This document shows positions 8,035 through 15,195 of a DNA stretch of 36,438 nt, piece after piece. The DNA is taken from contig JAKIYP010000017.1 in assembly GCA_022708505.1 (NCBI GenBank), positions 1 to 36,438 of the forward strand, read 5' to 3'. Within the stretch, counting starts at the first letter, position 1, and each line of letters starts with the position of its first letter. The translations under genes and the position numbers were made by a program. The stretch comes from Bacteroidota bacterium. Lineage in GTDB: Bacteria > Bacteroidota > Bacteroidia > Bacteroidales > Paludibacteraceae. Under the pieces are notes generated by a model. That model searched no databases and had not been told where the DNA came from. It was given only the letters and a program-made list of their open reading frames with translations.

Positions 8035-8799
8035 TTATTCTAAAATCTTCACCTTGATATTACGGAACCAAACATCATCACCATGATCCTGGAATCCGAT
8101 ATAACCTTCCTGATTTTCTCCACCGGCATTGATAAAGTTATCCCAGCCTTTGAATTTGCTGTTTTCCACCATTTTCTTCCAGTCGTCTGTCCACAAATGA
8201 TACTCAACAACCGGTTCTCCGTTTTGCATGTGAATAACGGTACCTTTGTAAACAATTACACTACCGGTATTCCATTCGCCAAAAGGTTTTGAATTCTGTG
8301 GTTTAGCCGGAATCAGGTCATACAAGGAAGCCGACTGACGGTTACCGTCTTTTCCTAATCTGGCATCCAAATGATTCACATTGTCCAAAATCTGGTATTC
8401 AGGTGATGATTTCCATATTTTTTCACCTTCAATTTCCTGAGCAAGATAGAATACACCACTATTACCACCTTTGGAGACTTTCCATTCAAAAGTTAGCTCG
8501 AAGTTTTTGAATTTTTTATCAAAAATGATGTCACCACCATCTTTAGCTCCCGACTCACCCTGACCAGAGCCATTGATTTTCAGGGCACCATCTTCAATAG
8601 TCCAAGCCGCAGGAACATCTGTACGACCATAACCTCTCCAGCCATCAAAACCGGTTCCGTCGAACATGACAATCCATTCGTCATCAGCTTTTGAATCATT
8701 ATGATCACAATCTGCATGTTTTTTTGATGCATTACCACCACAAGCCATTAAACTCATACTTGTAAGTATTACTGTTAAAAAATAAACTGACTTTTTCAT
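8035..8799 (-). CDS. DUF1080 (3-keto-disaccharide hydrolase domain) lipoprotein
   Basis: A 254-residue lipoprotein: the signal peptide ends in the lipobox LMAC with Cys20, and the next residues (GGNASKK) fit outer-membrane or periplasmic anchoring. The rest is one DUF1080 concanavalin-like sandwich: DEWIVMFDGTGFDGWRGYG, a FELTFEWKVSKGGNSGVFY segment, EYQILDNVNH, and the closing GYIGFQDHGDDVWFRNIKV. Recent work on the family shows hydrolysis of 3-keto-glycosides, though many members are untested. Its position next to two secreted Gfo/Idh/MocA proteins, the proposed 3-dehydrogenases, supports that reading. The start lies 44 nt after the upstream oxidoreductase stop, consistent with an operon. 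Confidence 0.88.
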   Translation of the reverse strand: MKKSVYFLTVILTSMSLMACGGNASKKHADCDHNDSKADDEWIVMFDGTGFDGWRGYGRTDVPAAWTIEDGALKINGSGQGESGAKDGGDIIFDKKFKNFELTFEWKVSKGGNSGVFYLAQEIEGEKIWKSSPEYQILDNVNHLDARLGKDGNRQSASLYDLIPAKPQNSKPFGEWNTGSVIVYKGTVIHMQNGEPVVEYHLWTDDWKKMVENSKFKGWDNFINAGGENQEGYIGFQDHGDDVWFRNIKVKILE

Positions 8800-8843
8800 T
8801 TTTAATTTATTTTAGTTTGACAATTAATTAATTTATTATTTTA

Positions 8844-10313
8844 TCAGGGCATATCAGGTAGTTTCCAGCCTTCACGATAATTATGTTTGATTAGCTCTTC
8901 TGCAAAAGCAATCGCATTCACCGGATCTGTCATTGTTTTATTGAAAGTCGGGTGACCATCTTTAATGCTGAAACCATCTTTAATCATGGTACGGATTGTT
9001 GCATTCTCAGGAATGTTGGTAAAACGCATATTCTGACCATCCCAATGCAATTCCTGATTCAGACCTTGCAAGCGAACGCCAAGTACACCCATAACCACCA
9101 TTTCGTTAAACGGACCTGCTTCGCTGAACGGAGAAGCTGTTTCTACGCGATTATCAGCACTTTCTTTACAAGCACGTACCCAATCCATTTCGTGTGATTC
9201 AGTCACAACCCGCATTTTCTTCGGAGCTTCCGGGTTACGACCAGAAACCAACCACGGATTTTTACCGTAACAACCGCAAATCAGCGTATCTTTAGTACCA
9301 TGGAAGATAACACCACCACCGCTGTCATTTAAACTTTTTCCGGCAGGAACACCCGCTGGACGAACAGGTTGTAAACCACCATCATACCAGTAAACTTCTA
9401 CTTCAGGCATACCTACTTTAGGCAGGTTATCACGTGCCGGGAAGGTGTATTTTACCATTTGCGCATTCGGAGCACACTCAGTCAGTAACGAAGTCGAACT
9501 TCCCTGTACCTTGGTCGGATAACCCAGATTTAATCCTTTGAAAACCGGATGCAGAATGTGACAGGCCATATCGCCCAATGCACCTGTTCCGAAATCCCAC
9601 CAGCCACGGAAGTTCCATGGGGTATAAATATGATTAAAAGGACGCATGGGAGCCGGACCGATAAACAAGTCCCAGTTCATTGTATTTGGAATTTTATCAA
9701 CCTGTTCCGGACGTTCCAGCCCCTGAGGCCAGATTGGACGGTCGGTAAAAGCTTCCACTTTGGTGATTTCACCTATTTCGCCGTTCCATATCCATTCGCA
9801 GACCTGGCGAACACCTTCACCTGAAGCACCCTGATTACCCATTTGGGTTGCCAGTTTGTGTTTAGCTGCCAGCTTTGTCAGTAAACGTGATTCGTAAACA
9901 GTATGTGTCAATGGTTTTTCAACATATACATGTTTACCCATGGTCATGGCGTCGGCAGCTACAATAGCATGTGTATGGTCGGCAGTTGCAACCACCACAG
10001 CATCAATACTTTTGCCTAACTCCTCATACATTTTACGGTAATCGTAGTACTTTTTTGCATTGGGGAAATACTTGAACACCCGGTCGCTGTATTTCCAGTC
10101 AACATCGCATAAACCCACGATATTCTGACTCTGTATGTTTTTCAACACCTGGAAACCACGACCTCCCACACCTACTCCGGCAATATTCAGCTTGTCGCTT
10201 GGAGCAACATGACCGAAGTTTTTACCCAGTACTGAAGAGGGTACTACCGTCAAACCGATGGCAGAAACTGCGCCGGCTTTCAGGAATTTTCTTCTTGACA
10301 TTTTTGATGACAT
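8844..10313 (-). CDS. Tat-exported Gfo/Idh/MocA oxidoreductase
   Basis: A 489-residue NAD(P)-dependent oxidoreductase with a twin-arginine signal: MSRRKFLKAGAVSAIGLTVV lies near the N-terminus, so it is exported folded with cofactor. The mature Rossmann fold begins LNIAGVGVGGRG near residue 44. The family motif EKPLTHT near 131 provides the usual catalytic Lys. The long C-terminal domain with GALGDMACHI and LNDSGGGVIFHGT is the bacterial secreted subtype. The likely substrate is a sugar or glycoside oxidised at one hydroxyl (3-position in characterised relatives), but this is inferred. Sequence and length differ clearly from the second paralogue at 10379, so the two are not a recent duplication. 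It is cotranscribed on the minus strand with DUF1080. Confidence 0.9.
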   Translation of the reverse strand: MSSKMSRRKFLKAGAVSAIGLTVVPSSVLGKNFGHVAPSDKLNIAGVGVGGRGFQVLKNIQSQNIVGLCDVDWKYSDRVFKYFPNAKKYYDYRKMYEELGKSIDAVVVATADHTHAIVAADAMTMGKHVYVEKPLTHTVYESRLLTKLAAKHKLATQMGNQGASGEGVRQVCEWIWNGEIGEITKVEAFTDRPIWPQGLERPEQVDKIPNTMNWDLFIGPAPMRPFNHIYTPWNFRGWWDFGTGALGDMACHILHPVFKGLNLGYPTKVQGSSTSLLTECAPNAQMVKYTFPARDNLPKVGMPEVEVYWYDGGLQPVRPAGVPAGKSLNDSGGGVIFHGTKDTLICGCYGKNPWLVSGRNPEAPKKMRVVTESHEMDWVRACKESADNRVETASPFSEAGPFNEMVVMGVLGVRLQGLNQELHWDGQNMRFTNIPENATIRTMIKDGFSIKDGHPTFNKTMTDPVNAIAFAEELIKHNYREGWKLPDMP

Positions 10314-10354
10314 ATGACTTTATTTAAAGGTTAATAAAATTTACTTCTGAATTT

Positions 10355-10375
10355 TTAGTGGTTAGTGGTTAGTGG
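10355..10375. repeat. Heptanucleotide tract 3, three exact TTAGTGG units
   Basis: Three perfect tandem copies of TTAGTGG are followed by a partial TTA. The tract ends three bases before the stop codon of the upstream oxidoreductase gene. The unit is related by strand and permutation to tract 1. Confidence 0.85.
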
Positions 10376-10378
10376 TTA

Positions 10379-12037
10379 TTATCCCCTCGTTATCACCTGC
10401 TTTTCTGCATCCCAATACATGGTTCTGCCCTCAAGATACGCACGGGTACCCATGTGGGCTGCCATGGCCTCTTCGAAAGCCTGATCGATACCACAGGATG
10501 GTTTTTTATCTTGACGAATGCATTCCAGCCATTCTCTGATATGCAGGAAAGTTGTATTATATCTTTTACCTTCCACATAGGAGAACAACAATCCCCTTTC
10601 TGCAAAATACATTTCAGTGGCAGATGAAAGCGCATCAATGCTTTTTCCGGAAGCATAACGGTAAAAAGGCTCACCCGGTTTAATAACACCCTTCTCAATT
10701 TTATCTTTATAACGTTGTGAAGCCCTGTCGATGGTTACATTCAGCGTACTTCCCAATTCTATAGTTGCATCCGTTCCCATGATTTTACGGGGACGGTTAT
10801 ACTGACTTGCCAGTGTAGCTGTATATAACAAGCTCATATCCCGGTCAGGGAACTCAAATGTTGTTTGTAATACATCCGGCACGGTGCGACCATCCTTGAA
10901 ATAATACACTCCTCCCGATGAAGTGGCTGAAGCCGGAATGCCTAAATCAAGCATGTGGTTCATCACATCATATTCATGGGTAAGCAAGTCACCACTCAAA
11001 CCGGTACTGTAATCCCACCAGCAACGCCAGCGGAAGAAACGCTCCAGGCTGAATTTATCGCGTGCATCCGGACCAACATATTTAGCTGCGCCTACTGAAG
11101 TCATGTAATCCATGTATTCTTTAATGCGTTCAGGATTACCTTCAAACTGTTTCCAGTCAATGTTTGATGGGGTTGCTTCCGGATGAATCGGATAAACCCA
11201 GGCGCCATTGGGGTCGTTGCGATTGGTACTTACTTCCACCAGGGTAACTTTACCTATCAACCCCTTTTGGATGATTTCCTTAGCACGGTGATTTATCTCA
11301 ATCTGTCTGCCCTGATGTCCCAACTGAAAAACCTTACCGCTTTTTCTGACAGCATCGGCTACCAGATAAGTTTCCGGAACTGTCCATGTCAATGGTTTTT
11401 CCGCATACACATGCTTACCGGCATTCACGGCATCAATAACCATGGTTCCGTGCCAGTGATCGGGTGTGGCAATGATTACCGCATCAATATCCTTTGCTGC
11501 CAGTAAGTCTTTGTAATGCTTGTATATGACAGGCAATTTGTCAAATTTGCCATTTGTACCCTCTTTGTTGACATTGGCACCTGCCATGGCAGCTTCTTTG
11601 GCGTACACATCAAATATATCGCACACCCCGTTGATTTCAACATTCAGATTTTCCTGTTCCAGAAAATCTTTATAACGGGTATTCTGAGTATCTTTTTTTG
11701 CCTGTTCTTTCAGGTTATCAATATAAGCAGGTGTAGCAAAACCGAGCGCCTGCATCAGCTGTGATCCCCTGATGCCAAAACCGATGATACCCAACCGGAT
11801 GGTTTTTCCGTCGGGCTGACGATCCATAACAGTAGGAGAAGCTTCAAAATTAAAGATGCTTCCGGCAAGCTTGTTATTGTGTTCTGTTTTCTTTTTCTGA
11901 TATACACCATAAGCCATTGCACCCAACACGGGAATGGTCGCAAGCGTTTTCAACGCTTCACGTCTGCCATTTGACGATGGTAACTCCGGTTTGGTTTGTT
12001 CTTTATCTGGCTGATTCAATTCTTCTTTTCCCGACAT
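10379..12037 (-). CDS. Membrane-anchored or Tat-exported Gfo/Idh/MocA oxidoreductase
   Basis: This 552-residue paralogue carries a polar head of about 25 residues, then NGRREALKTLATIPVLGAMA, a twin-arginine-like motif with a hydrophobic stretch that may be a Tat signal or an anchor. The Rossmann motif LGIIGFGIRGSQ is near residue 83. A VIIATPDHWHGT strand and the AEKPLTWT catalytic motif follow. The C-terminal domain contains RWRCWWDYSTGLSGDLLTHE, typical of the secreted Bacteroidota subgroup. Proposed role: oxidation or reduction of a periplasmic sugar or glycoside with bound NAD(P) (family knowledge plus context). It follows the DoxX-like gene by 37 nt, and the next gene starts 65 nt beyond its stop, with heptamer tract 3 between. 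Confidence 0.88.
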   Translation of the reverse strand: MSGKEELNQPDKEQTKPELPSSNGRREALKTLATIPVLGAMAYGVYQKKKTEHNNKLAGSIFNFEASPTVMDRQPDGKTIRLGIIGFGIRGSQLMQALGFATPAYIDNLKEQAKKDTQNTRYKDFLEQENLNVEINGVCDIFDVYAKEAAMAGANVNKEGTNGKFDKLPVIYKHYKDLLAAKDIDAVIIATPDHWHGTMVIDAVNAGKHVYAEKPLTWTVPETYLVADAVRKSGKVFQLGHQGRQIEINHRAKEIIQKGLIGKVTLVEVSTNRNDPNGAWVYPIHPEATPSNIDWKQFEGNPERIKEYMDYMTSVGAAKYVGPDARDKFSLERFFRWRCWWDYSTGLSGDLLTHEYDVMNHMLDLGIPASATSSGGVYYFKDGRTVPDVLQTTFEFPDRDMSLLYTATLASQYNRPRKIMGTDATIELGSTLNVTIDRASQRYKDKIEKGVIKPGEPFYRYASGKSIDALSSATEMYFAERGLLFSYVEGKRYNTTFLHIREWLECIRQDKKPSCGIDQAFEEAMAAHMGTRAYLEGRTMYWDAEKQVITRG

Positions 12038-12074
12038 AACGAATGATATGCTGATTATGTTTTACTTCAATTCT

Positions 12075-12566
12075 TTAATTACCGGATAATTTTTTTCTGT
12101 ATATGAACCTGTCAATTCCAATTTCTTTGGAGGTTGGAAACAGCATCAACACCACTATGGCGCATAGCATAATCAGGTTTTTATCCACCCACATATAAGA
12201 TCCCTCCGGTCGTATCAGGTAATGCACATCGATAAGAGGAGGATGCGATAAATAATATAATGTAAGTAATCCAATTGCTCCTATGTTCGCGTACCTAACA
12301 AAACAACCTAAAATAAGACATAAACCGATGGCTGTAAGTCCATACATGTTGATGGCATTCACAACATCCATAACAAAAGGATGGTCGGTCAACATCGTGA
12401 AAAACGGGGCAAAAACACCTTTGGAATCGCGAAGATAAGCATATGACGACCAGTTTGTAGCCATAATTTTGGTCAATCCCTCATACAAAAAATACCAGCC
12501 GATCAGCACCCGCAATATTACCAGCCAGGTAAGTTGAGAGCGACTGTATGCAATACTTTTACTCAT
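12075..12566 (-). CDS. DoxX-family integral membrane protein
   Basis: A 163-residue protein with about four transmembrane helices. It opens SQLTWLVILRVLIGWYFLYEGLTKI, the characteristic DoxX first helix with the R..(6-8)..Y.G..K pattern. DoxX proteins were first seen as a subunit of thiosulfate:quinone oxidoreductase, and many others are of unknown function. In this operon it could pass electrons between the quinone pool and the exported oxidoreductases, but nothing in the sequence proves that. It starts 28 nt after the four-helix protein upstream and ends 37 nt before the first oxidoreductase, so it is probably part of the same transcript. Confidence 0.8.
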   Translation of the reverse strand: MSKSIAYSRSQLTWLVILRVLIGWYFLYEGLTKIMATNWSSYAYLRDSKGVFAPFFTMLTDHPFVMDVVNAINMYGLTAIGLCLILGCFVRYANIGAIGLLTLYYLSHPPLIDVHYLIRPEGSYMWVDKNLIMLCAIVVLMLFPTSKEIGIDRFIYRKKLSGN

Positions 12567-12594
12567 TTTACTTTAAAACTGTAGTTTATATTTT

Positions 12595-12939
12595 TTAATT
12601 TCTGAAACTCATGAACAAAGTAACCAGGGCATAAATCAACACCACAGCAATCCAAAGTGTGGACCCATCAAACATGGAATAAGTTGCCAGCGCCAGCATG
12701 AGCGTCAGCATCATATTCATTCTCATGAGTCTTTTTTGTCTGAAATCAGGGCTGATGGTATTAAACATTTCGATAAGCTGTTTGACTATCAGCAACAAAG
12801 TCCCGGCACCGAATATATATTTAAATAAGGGCTGATCGAAAAAGTGACCAAAAGAGCCGGTGATAACCAGTAGAATACCGGAAACATAAAGGTATTGAAT
12901 ATACTTGTTTTTACGATTGTCTGTTGCAGGTTGAGCCAT
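12595..12939 (-). CDS. Small multi-pass membrane protein of unknown function
   Basis: 114 residues with a charged N-terminus (MAQPATDNRKNKY), then about four hydrophobic helices arranged as two hairpins, separated by a basic loop (FRQKRLMRMN). I do not recognise a named family. It is the first gene of the run that continues into DoxX and the exported oxidoreductases, with only a 28-nt gap to DoxX, so the two membrane proteins may form a pair. A longer overlapping frame on the same strand begins at 13001 but is out of phase and shows no protein-like features. Confidence 0.7.
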   Translation of the reverse strand: MAQPATDNRKNKYIQYLYVSGILLVITGSFGHFFDQPLFKYIFGAGTLLLIVKQLIEMFNTISPDFRQKRLMRMNMMLTLMLALATYSMFDGSTLWIAVVLIYALVTLFMSFRN

Positions 12940-12974
12940 GCCGTGTTTTTAATAATTATAAGGTCGAACAGAAA

Positions 12975-12991
12975 CCTGCATGCATAGCAGG
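12975..12991 (-). terminator. Weak terminator candidate after the FtsB-like gene
   Basis: CCTGC (12975-12979) and GCAGG (12987-12991) form a short inverted repeat just past the FtsB-like stop. On the minus strand it is followed only by TTTCTG. It may separate that gene partly from the sugar operon. Confidence 0.25.
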
Positions 12992-13008
12992 AAAAGAGCA
13001 ATAGCCTC

Positions 13009-13314
13009 TTATTTCAGGATAAACACATCCTCATTGTCTTTCTTCATGTAATATTTTTCCCTGGCATATTTTTCCAGAAATACTGAATCGTCCCTGAGTT
13101 TATGTATATTTTCCTTATTTTTTTTTATTTCATCCTGATAAAACTGATACTCCGATTCCAGTTTCTTAATTTTCTGTGAAGTCTTATATCGCTTTATCAG
13201 ATTATGGTCATCAAAGAATGTCAGGTACACAAAAAATATCAGGAGAACAAAAGTATATTTGTTCAATAAGTAATGACGAATATTTTTAATAAAAGTCCTA
13301 TTTTTTAATTGCAT
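13009..13314 (-). CDS. FtsB/DivIC-family septum formation initiator
   Basis: A 101-residue bitopic protein: a basic N-terminus, one transmembrane helix at about 18-34, then a coiled coil (about 45-75) and the family's closing segment FLEKYAREKYYMKKDNEDVFIL. FtsB/DivIC joins FtsL and FtsQ/DivIB to activate septal peptidoglycan synthesis. Size and order of parts are as expected. A -7 promoter box lies 26 nt upstream on the same strand. The gene diverges from dnaX. Which of the two names fits cannot be settled from sequence alone. Confidence 0.85.
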   Translation of the reverse strand: MQLKNRTFIKNIRHYLLNKYTFVLLIFFVYLTFFDDHNLIKRYKTSQKIKKLESEYQFYQDEIKKNKENIHKLRDDSVFLEKYAREKYYMKKDNEDVFILK

Positions 13315-13339
13315 TTAACATTTGATTTTCAAAACCACA

Positions 13340-13347
13340 CAAAGGTA
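13340..13347 (-). promoter_or_regulatory. -7 box of the FtsB-like gene
   Basis: On the minus strand TACCTTTG matches TAnnTTTG, 26 nt before the ATG at 13314. It forms a divergent promoter pair with the dnaX box at 13417. Confidence 0.5.
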
Positions 13348-13416
13348 AAAAAAAATCGTTGTTTAAAAACTTTTCAACAATTAAAATTTAGTCCGAAAAA
13401 GCTAAATTAAAATCAT

Positions 13417-13424
13417 TATATTTG
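13417..13424 (+). promoter_or_regulatory. -7 box of dnaX
   Basis: TATATTTG matches TAnnTTTG, 27 nt before the dnaX ATG. The -33 element is not obvious. Confidence 0.5.
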
Positions 13425-13450
13425 CAAAGCAAAGAAGCAGCGAATTATTC

Positions 13451-15193
13451 ATGGAGAATTTCATTGTATCGGCCCGAAAATATCGTCCGGCTACCTTTAA
13501 CTCGGTAGTTGGTCAAACTGCATTAACAACCACACTGAAAAATGCTATCCAGAGCAACCATTTGGCACATGCCTATTTGTTTTGTGGTCCGCGTGGTGTT
13601 GGTAAAACAACCTGTGCACGTATTTTTGCAAAAACCATCAATTGTGAACATCTTTCTACTGAAGGTGAAGCCTGTAATCAATGTGAATCCTGCGTTTCTT
13701 TCAACGAACAGCGTTCGTATAATATTCATGAGTTAGATGCAGCATCCAATAATGGTGTGGATGATATCCGTTCACTCATTGATCAGGTACGAATTCCGCC
13801 TCAAATAGGTAAATATAGTGTGTATATCATAGATGAGGTGCACATGCTTTCTCCGGGTGCTTTCAATGCCTTTTTAAAAACCCTGGAAGAACCGCCTGCT
13901 CATGCCATTTTTATTCTTGCAACAACTGAAAAGCATAAAATAATCCCAACCATCCTTTCCCGTTGTCAGATTTATGATTTTAACAGAATCACCGTTGCTG
14001 ATACGGTAGCACATCTGAAATATGTAGCCGAAAAAGAGGGTGTGAATATCGACGAAAACGCACTGAATATTGTCGCACAGAAAAGTGATGGCGGAATGCG
14101 GGATGCGCTTTCTATTTTTGATCAATTGGTCAGCTTTTGCGGCAATCAAATCACTTATCAGGATGTTATCAGTAATCTGAATGTGCTGGATTATGATTAT
14201 TACTTTCGCCTGGTTGAAGCATTTTTGAAAGGAGATGTGACTAATGCGTTGCTCATTTTCAACGAGGTGTTGAATAAAGGCTTTGATGCACATCACTTTG
14301 TCTCTGGACTTAGCACACACCTGCGTGATTTGTTGGTATGCAAGGATCCTCAAACCATTATCCTGATGGAAGTGGGTGCCGACATAGGCAAACATTACCA
14401 ACAACAGGCACAACTTTGTCCGGTTGATTTCCTTTTCCAGGCACTGAAGCTAAATAACGACTGTGACCTCAGTTACCGAATCAGTAACAACAAGCGATTA
14501 TTGGTAGAACTTACCCTGATTCGGATCTGTCAGTTGACAGATGAAAAAAAAAAATCCATAACTGAGGAAGAACAATCACCACTTAAATCAATTGCTGTTG
14601 AAGCAACTCAGGTGCCGACTGAGACAAAAACGAGTCCTGCCTCCCCGATTCCGGTTGTACAAAAAAAACCGGAACCAAAACCTGCAGCTCAACACCAGGT
14701 TTCGTCAACCGTAAAACCAGATATTAACAGGAATACTCGCCCTGTTTCCATTTCAATTTCTCCTATGCTGAACAAACAACAAAACGCAGCAAAAGAATCG
14801 AAGCAAACATCAGAAGGACTAACAGATCTGCAAGAACCTTATTCCAACACAGCATTTGAAAGAGCCTGGAAAGGCTATATTCAACTAATTCCGAAAATTG
14901 TGAGCGTAGTGAGTTACATCAACAACAACAAGCCAGTAAAAATTGAAGAGCATACTTACGAACTCACCTTTACCAACATTTTTCAGGAGGCTGATTTCAA
15001 AAAGGAATTGGGTAATATTTGCATCCACCTGAGAAAAGAACTAAAGAACTCTAACATTCAATTCGTTACTAAGGTTGTTGAAATAGCAGAAAAAGACAAG
15101 AGAAACAATCCTGAAGATATCTACAGAAAGATGGTGGAGCAAAATCCGGCTTTAAACATTCTTAAAAAAAATCTGAATTTGGAAATTGATTAG
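13451..15193 (+). CDS. dnaX: DNA polymerase III subunit tau (and possibly gamma)
   Basis: The 580-residue clamp-loader ATPase subunit. Walker A is GPRGVGKT at 46-53. The zinc module cysteines are C65, C75, C78 and C81. Walker B DEVH is at 128-131 and the SRC motif at 170-172. Domain III ends near residue 365. Low-complexity linkers rich in Pro, Gln and Lys follow, then a C-terminal domain (about 470-580) taken to contact the polymerase. At codons 365-368 lies a run of 11 A preceded by a perfect inverted repeat. Slippage there would end the protein near residue 370 and give a gamma-like form; see the separate site entry. The stop codon lies two bases from the stop of the convergent trkH, with no room for a terminator. 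Confidence 0.96.
   Translation: MENFIVSARKYRPATFNSVVGQTALTTTLKNAIQSNHLAHAYLFCGPRGVGKTTCARIFAKTINCEHLSTEGEACNQCESCVSFNEQRSYNIHELDAASNNGVDDIRSLIDQVRIPPQIGKYSVYIIDEVHMLSPGAFNAFLKTLEEPPAHAIFILATTEKHKIIPTILSRCQIYDFNRITVADTVAHLKYVAEKEGVNIDENALNIVAQKSDGGMRDALSIFDQLVSFCGNQITYQDVISNLNVLDYDYYFRLVEAFLKGDVTNALLIFNEVLNKGFDAHHFVSGLSTHLRDLLVCKDPQTIILMEVGADIGKHYQQQAQLCPVDFLFQALKLNNDCDLSYRISNNKRLLVELTLIRICQLTDEKKKSITEEEQSPLKSIAVEATQVPTETKTSPASPIPVVQKKPEPKPAAQHQVSSTVKPDINRNTRPVSISISPMLNKQQNAAKESKQTSEGLTDLQEPYSNTAFERAWKGYIQLIPKIVSVVSYINNNKPVKIEEHTYELTFTNIFQEADFKKELGNICIHLRKELKNSNIQFVTKVVEIAEKDKRNNPEDIYRKMVEQNPALNILKKNLNLEID
14525..14565 (+). other. dnaX: Candidate programmed slippage site in dnaX
   Basis: ATCTGTC (14525-14531) and GACAGAT (14536-14542) form a perfect 7-bp stem with loop AGTT. 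One G follows, then 11 consecutive A (14544-14554). In frame these read GAA AAA AAA AAA. After a -1 shift the next codons are ATC CAT AAC and stop TGA at 14563-14565. After a +1 shift they are CCA and stop TAA at 14559-14561. The site falls at the end of AAA+ core domain III, where the gamma form ends in other bacteria. The layout suits transcriptional slippage, as known for the A-run of Thermus dnaX, or ribosomal frameshifting. Confidence 0.55.
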
Positions 15194-15195
15194 TA

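Noticed and set aside
13874-14413. Long open frame antisense to dnaX
   Set aside because: It mirrors the codon pattern of dnaX, has no recognisable domain and no start signals; dnaX motifs in the sense frame are decisive.
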